Shown: positions 62,735 to 64,000 of the stretch, one piece after another | How positions within the stretch are numbered: the first letter of the stretch is position 1 | Layout of the letters: each line of letters starts with the position of its first letter | Source: Glutamicibacter creatinolyticus | GTDB taxonomy: Bacteria > Actinomycetota > Actinomycetes > Actinomycetales > Micrococcaceae | Direction of reading: 5' to 3' | Assembly (NCBI RefSeq): GCF_006094275.1 | Contig: NZ_CP034412.1 | Coordinates: 1,364,001-1,428,000, forward strand | Length of the DNA: 64,000 nucleotides | Translations under genes and position numbers: made by a program | Notes under the pieces: model-generated | The model's input: only the letters and a program-made list of their open reading frames with translations | Told to the model about the DNA's origin: nothing | Database searches by the model: none

Positions 62735-62750
62735 GGATCGCCACTTCGCT

Positions 62751-63674
62751 ATGCCTGAACAACCGGAAGTCGAAGTAGTTCGCCGGGGACTTGAAACCTG
62801 GGTCCGCGGTCGCAGTTTCGAGACGGTCGAAGTCCTAGATCCACGCTCCGTGCGACGGCACCTGGACGGTGCCGAAGACTTCGTAGTAAGTCTTCAGGGA
62901 TGCTGTGTTGATGCAGTAGTTCGGCGCGGCAAGTTCCTCTGGATGAACCTGACTGGGCTGGAGACACCCGCTGCGCTCGTGGCGCATCTGGGAATGAGCG
63001 GGCAGCTGCTGATAGAGGAACCTGAAGCACCGGATGAAAAACATTTGAAGGTGCGTCTATCGCTGAGTTCCCGCGGCGAAGAACCAGGGGAGCTACGGTT
63101 TGTCGACCAACGGATCTTTGGCGGAATGTTCCTCTCGCCTCTTGTCAGCACTTCCGATGGGGGAGTCGGCGGCCAGGGGAGCGACCTCGAACTCATCCCA
63201 GCAGCGGCCTCCCATATTGCCCGAGACGTATTGGATCCGTTCCGGACCACCGAGTCCCTCTACGCTGCCCTGCGCAAACGTACCACTCAAGTCAAGCGGG
63301 CTATCCTCGACCAAACAGTGATCGCGGGTGTGGGGAACATCTATGCGGATGAGGCACTTTGGCAAGCTGGTTTCTCAGGGCTCCGGAATACCGCGACAAT
63401 TCGGCGGGCAGAAGTTGAACGGCTGGATGCCGCTCTGCGGGACGTAATGCTTCGTGCACTGGACGCCGGGGGCACGAGCTTCGATTCGCTGTACGTCAAT
63501 GTGAATGGAGCCAGCGGATACTTTGACCGCTCGCTCAACGCCTACGGCCGGGAGGGCAGAGAATGTGCTCGCTGTGCGAGCAATAGTCGTACTTCATTGA
63601 TTCGTCGCGACGCCTTTATGGGTCGTTCCTCATTCACCTGCCCTGTCTGCCAGCCCCGCCCCCGCCGTCGTTAG
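62751..63674 (+). CDS. mutM: Formamidopyrimidine-DNA glycosylase
   Basis: 307 residues from ATG. It removes 8-oxoguanine and formamidopyrimidines and nicks the abasic site. After removal of Met the protein starts PEQPEVEVVRRGLETW with the catalytic Pro and Glu. KFLWMNL and VAHLGMSGQL follow, the helix-two-turn-helix part has TVIAGVGNIYADEALW, and a C-terminal zinc finger is formed by ECARCAS and FTCPVCQPR. The last 41 bp overlap the convergent serine-hydrolase gene. Its place after rnc matches the usual actinobacterial order. Confidence 0.95.
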   Translation: MPEQPEVEVVRRGLETWVRGRSFETVEVLDPRSVRRHLDGAEDFVVSLQGCCVDAVVRRGKFLWMNLTGLETPAALVAHLGMSGQLLIEEPEAPDEKHLKVRLSLSSRGEEPGELRFVDQRIFGGMFLSPLVSTSDGGVGGQGSDLELIPAAASHIARDVLDPFRTTESLYAALRKRTTQVKRAILDQTVIAGVGNIYADEALWQAGFSGLRNTATIRRAEVERLDAALRDVMLRALDAGGTSFDSLYVNVNGASGYFDRSLNAYGREGRECARCASNSRTSLIRRDAFMGRSSFTCPVCQPRPRRR

Positions 63675-64000
63675 ACATCCTGCTGATACAGCGCGAGAAT
63701 TCCTGCAAAACACCGTTGTTGTAATCGCTCCACCTCTGGGCAGCCCAGGGGCCGAAAGCCTTATCAGTCAGCGTGACACAGGCCAGCCGGTGCTCTGGGT
63801 CAACCCAGAGAAAAGTTCCGGATTGACCGAAGTGGCCGAAGGTCGTCGCCGGATGATCCTTGCCGGTCCAATGCGGATTCTTGGTTCCGCGGATCTCAAA
63901 GCCAAGTCCCCAGTCATTGGGTTCTTGGCGTCCATAGCCGGGCAAGATGCCAATCCTGTCCGGGAAATGAACTGAGGTGGCGTTCTTCAACGATTCTGAT
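63634..64000 (-). CDS. Serine hydrolase of the beta-lactamase family, C-terminal part (cut by window edge)
   Basis: The frame is open from the right edge of the window to a stop at 63634, so only about 120 C-terminal residues are seen. They contain EPNDWGLGFEIRG and FGHFGQSGTFLWVDPEHRLA; the HFGQSG element lies where class C beta-lactamases and related esterases have the KTG/HxG active-site strand. The Ser-x-x-Lys nucleophile would be outside the window. The end overlaps the mutM 3' end by 41 bp, with a Gly-rich tail. Esterase, peptidase or beta-lactamase activity cannot be told apart. Confidence 0.75.
   Translation of the reverse strand, partial: SESLKNATSVHFPDRIGILPGYGRQEPNDWGLGFEIRGTKNPHWTGKDHPATTFGHFGQSGTFLWVDPEHRLACVTLTDKAFGPWAAQRWSDYNNGVLQEFSRCISRMSNDGGGGAGRQGR

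Overview
The window is chromosomal DNA from a mid-GC actinobacterium, most likely a member of the Micrococcaceae (Arthrobacter/Glutamicibacter type). This rests on the gene order (leuB-ilvE ... gltX-tRNA-Gln/tRNA-Glu ... ndgR/leuC-leuD-murA-plsC-gpsA-ddl ... recG-rsmD ... coaD ... yceD-rpmF-rnc-mutM), a DUF3515 lipoprotein, paired LCP wall-polymer ligases and a 516-residue actinobacterial-size MetRS. It is inference from family knowledge and synteny; no database was searched.

Region 1 (1-12.8 kb) is a surface-polysaccharide locus that is visibly AT-richer than the core at its left end. It holds a partial GT4 glycosyltransferase, a heparinase II/III-like protein, the 3' remnant of a polysaccharide pyruvyl transferase, an asparagine-synthetase-like enzyme without the glutaminase cysteine, a CgeB-like/GT2 two-domain glycosyltransferase, two GT4 enzymes, and wecC and wecB, which make UDP-ManNAcA. 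A strong terminator closes it.

Region 2 (12.8-45.1 kb) is ordinary core genome: a NYN-domain protein, metG, a NarL-type two-component system, leuB, ilvE, galE, a fumarylacetoacetate-hydrolase-family gene, gltX, a broken HAD gene, tRNA-Gln and four identical tandem tRNA-Glu genes, a pair of membrane-associated dynamin-like GTPases, thiL, an IclR regulator divergent from leuCD with a perfect palindrome between them, murA-plsC-gpsA-ddl, a DUF3515 lipoprotein, an LCP protein, a DAK2 protein, recG, rsmD, a spermidine-synthase-like protein, an aminotransferase and coaD.

Region 3 (45.1-61.1 kb) is a second surface-polymer island lying between coaD and yceD, genes that are neighbours in many actinobacteria. 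It encodes galU, an LCP ligase, a TagG/TagH-type ABC exporter, two GT2 enzymes, a CDP-alcohol phosphotransferase with an altered motif, a TagD-like cytidylyltransferase and three Stealth-type sugar-phosphate transferases, one fused to a GT4 domain. Its right half is AT-rich and carries a decayed IS3 element and an apparently complete IS5-type element. The set of genes points to a phosphodiester-linked, teichoic-acid-like polymer that is made in the cytoplasm, exported by the ABC transporter and attached to the wall by LCP proteins.

Region 4 (61.1-64 kb) returns to the core: yceD (which has no usual start codon where homology says it should begin), rpmF, rnc, mutM and the 3' end of a serine-hydrolase gene cut by the window edge.
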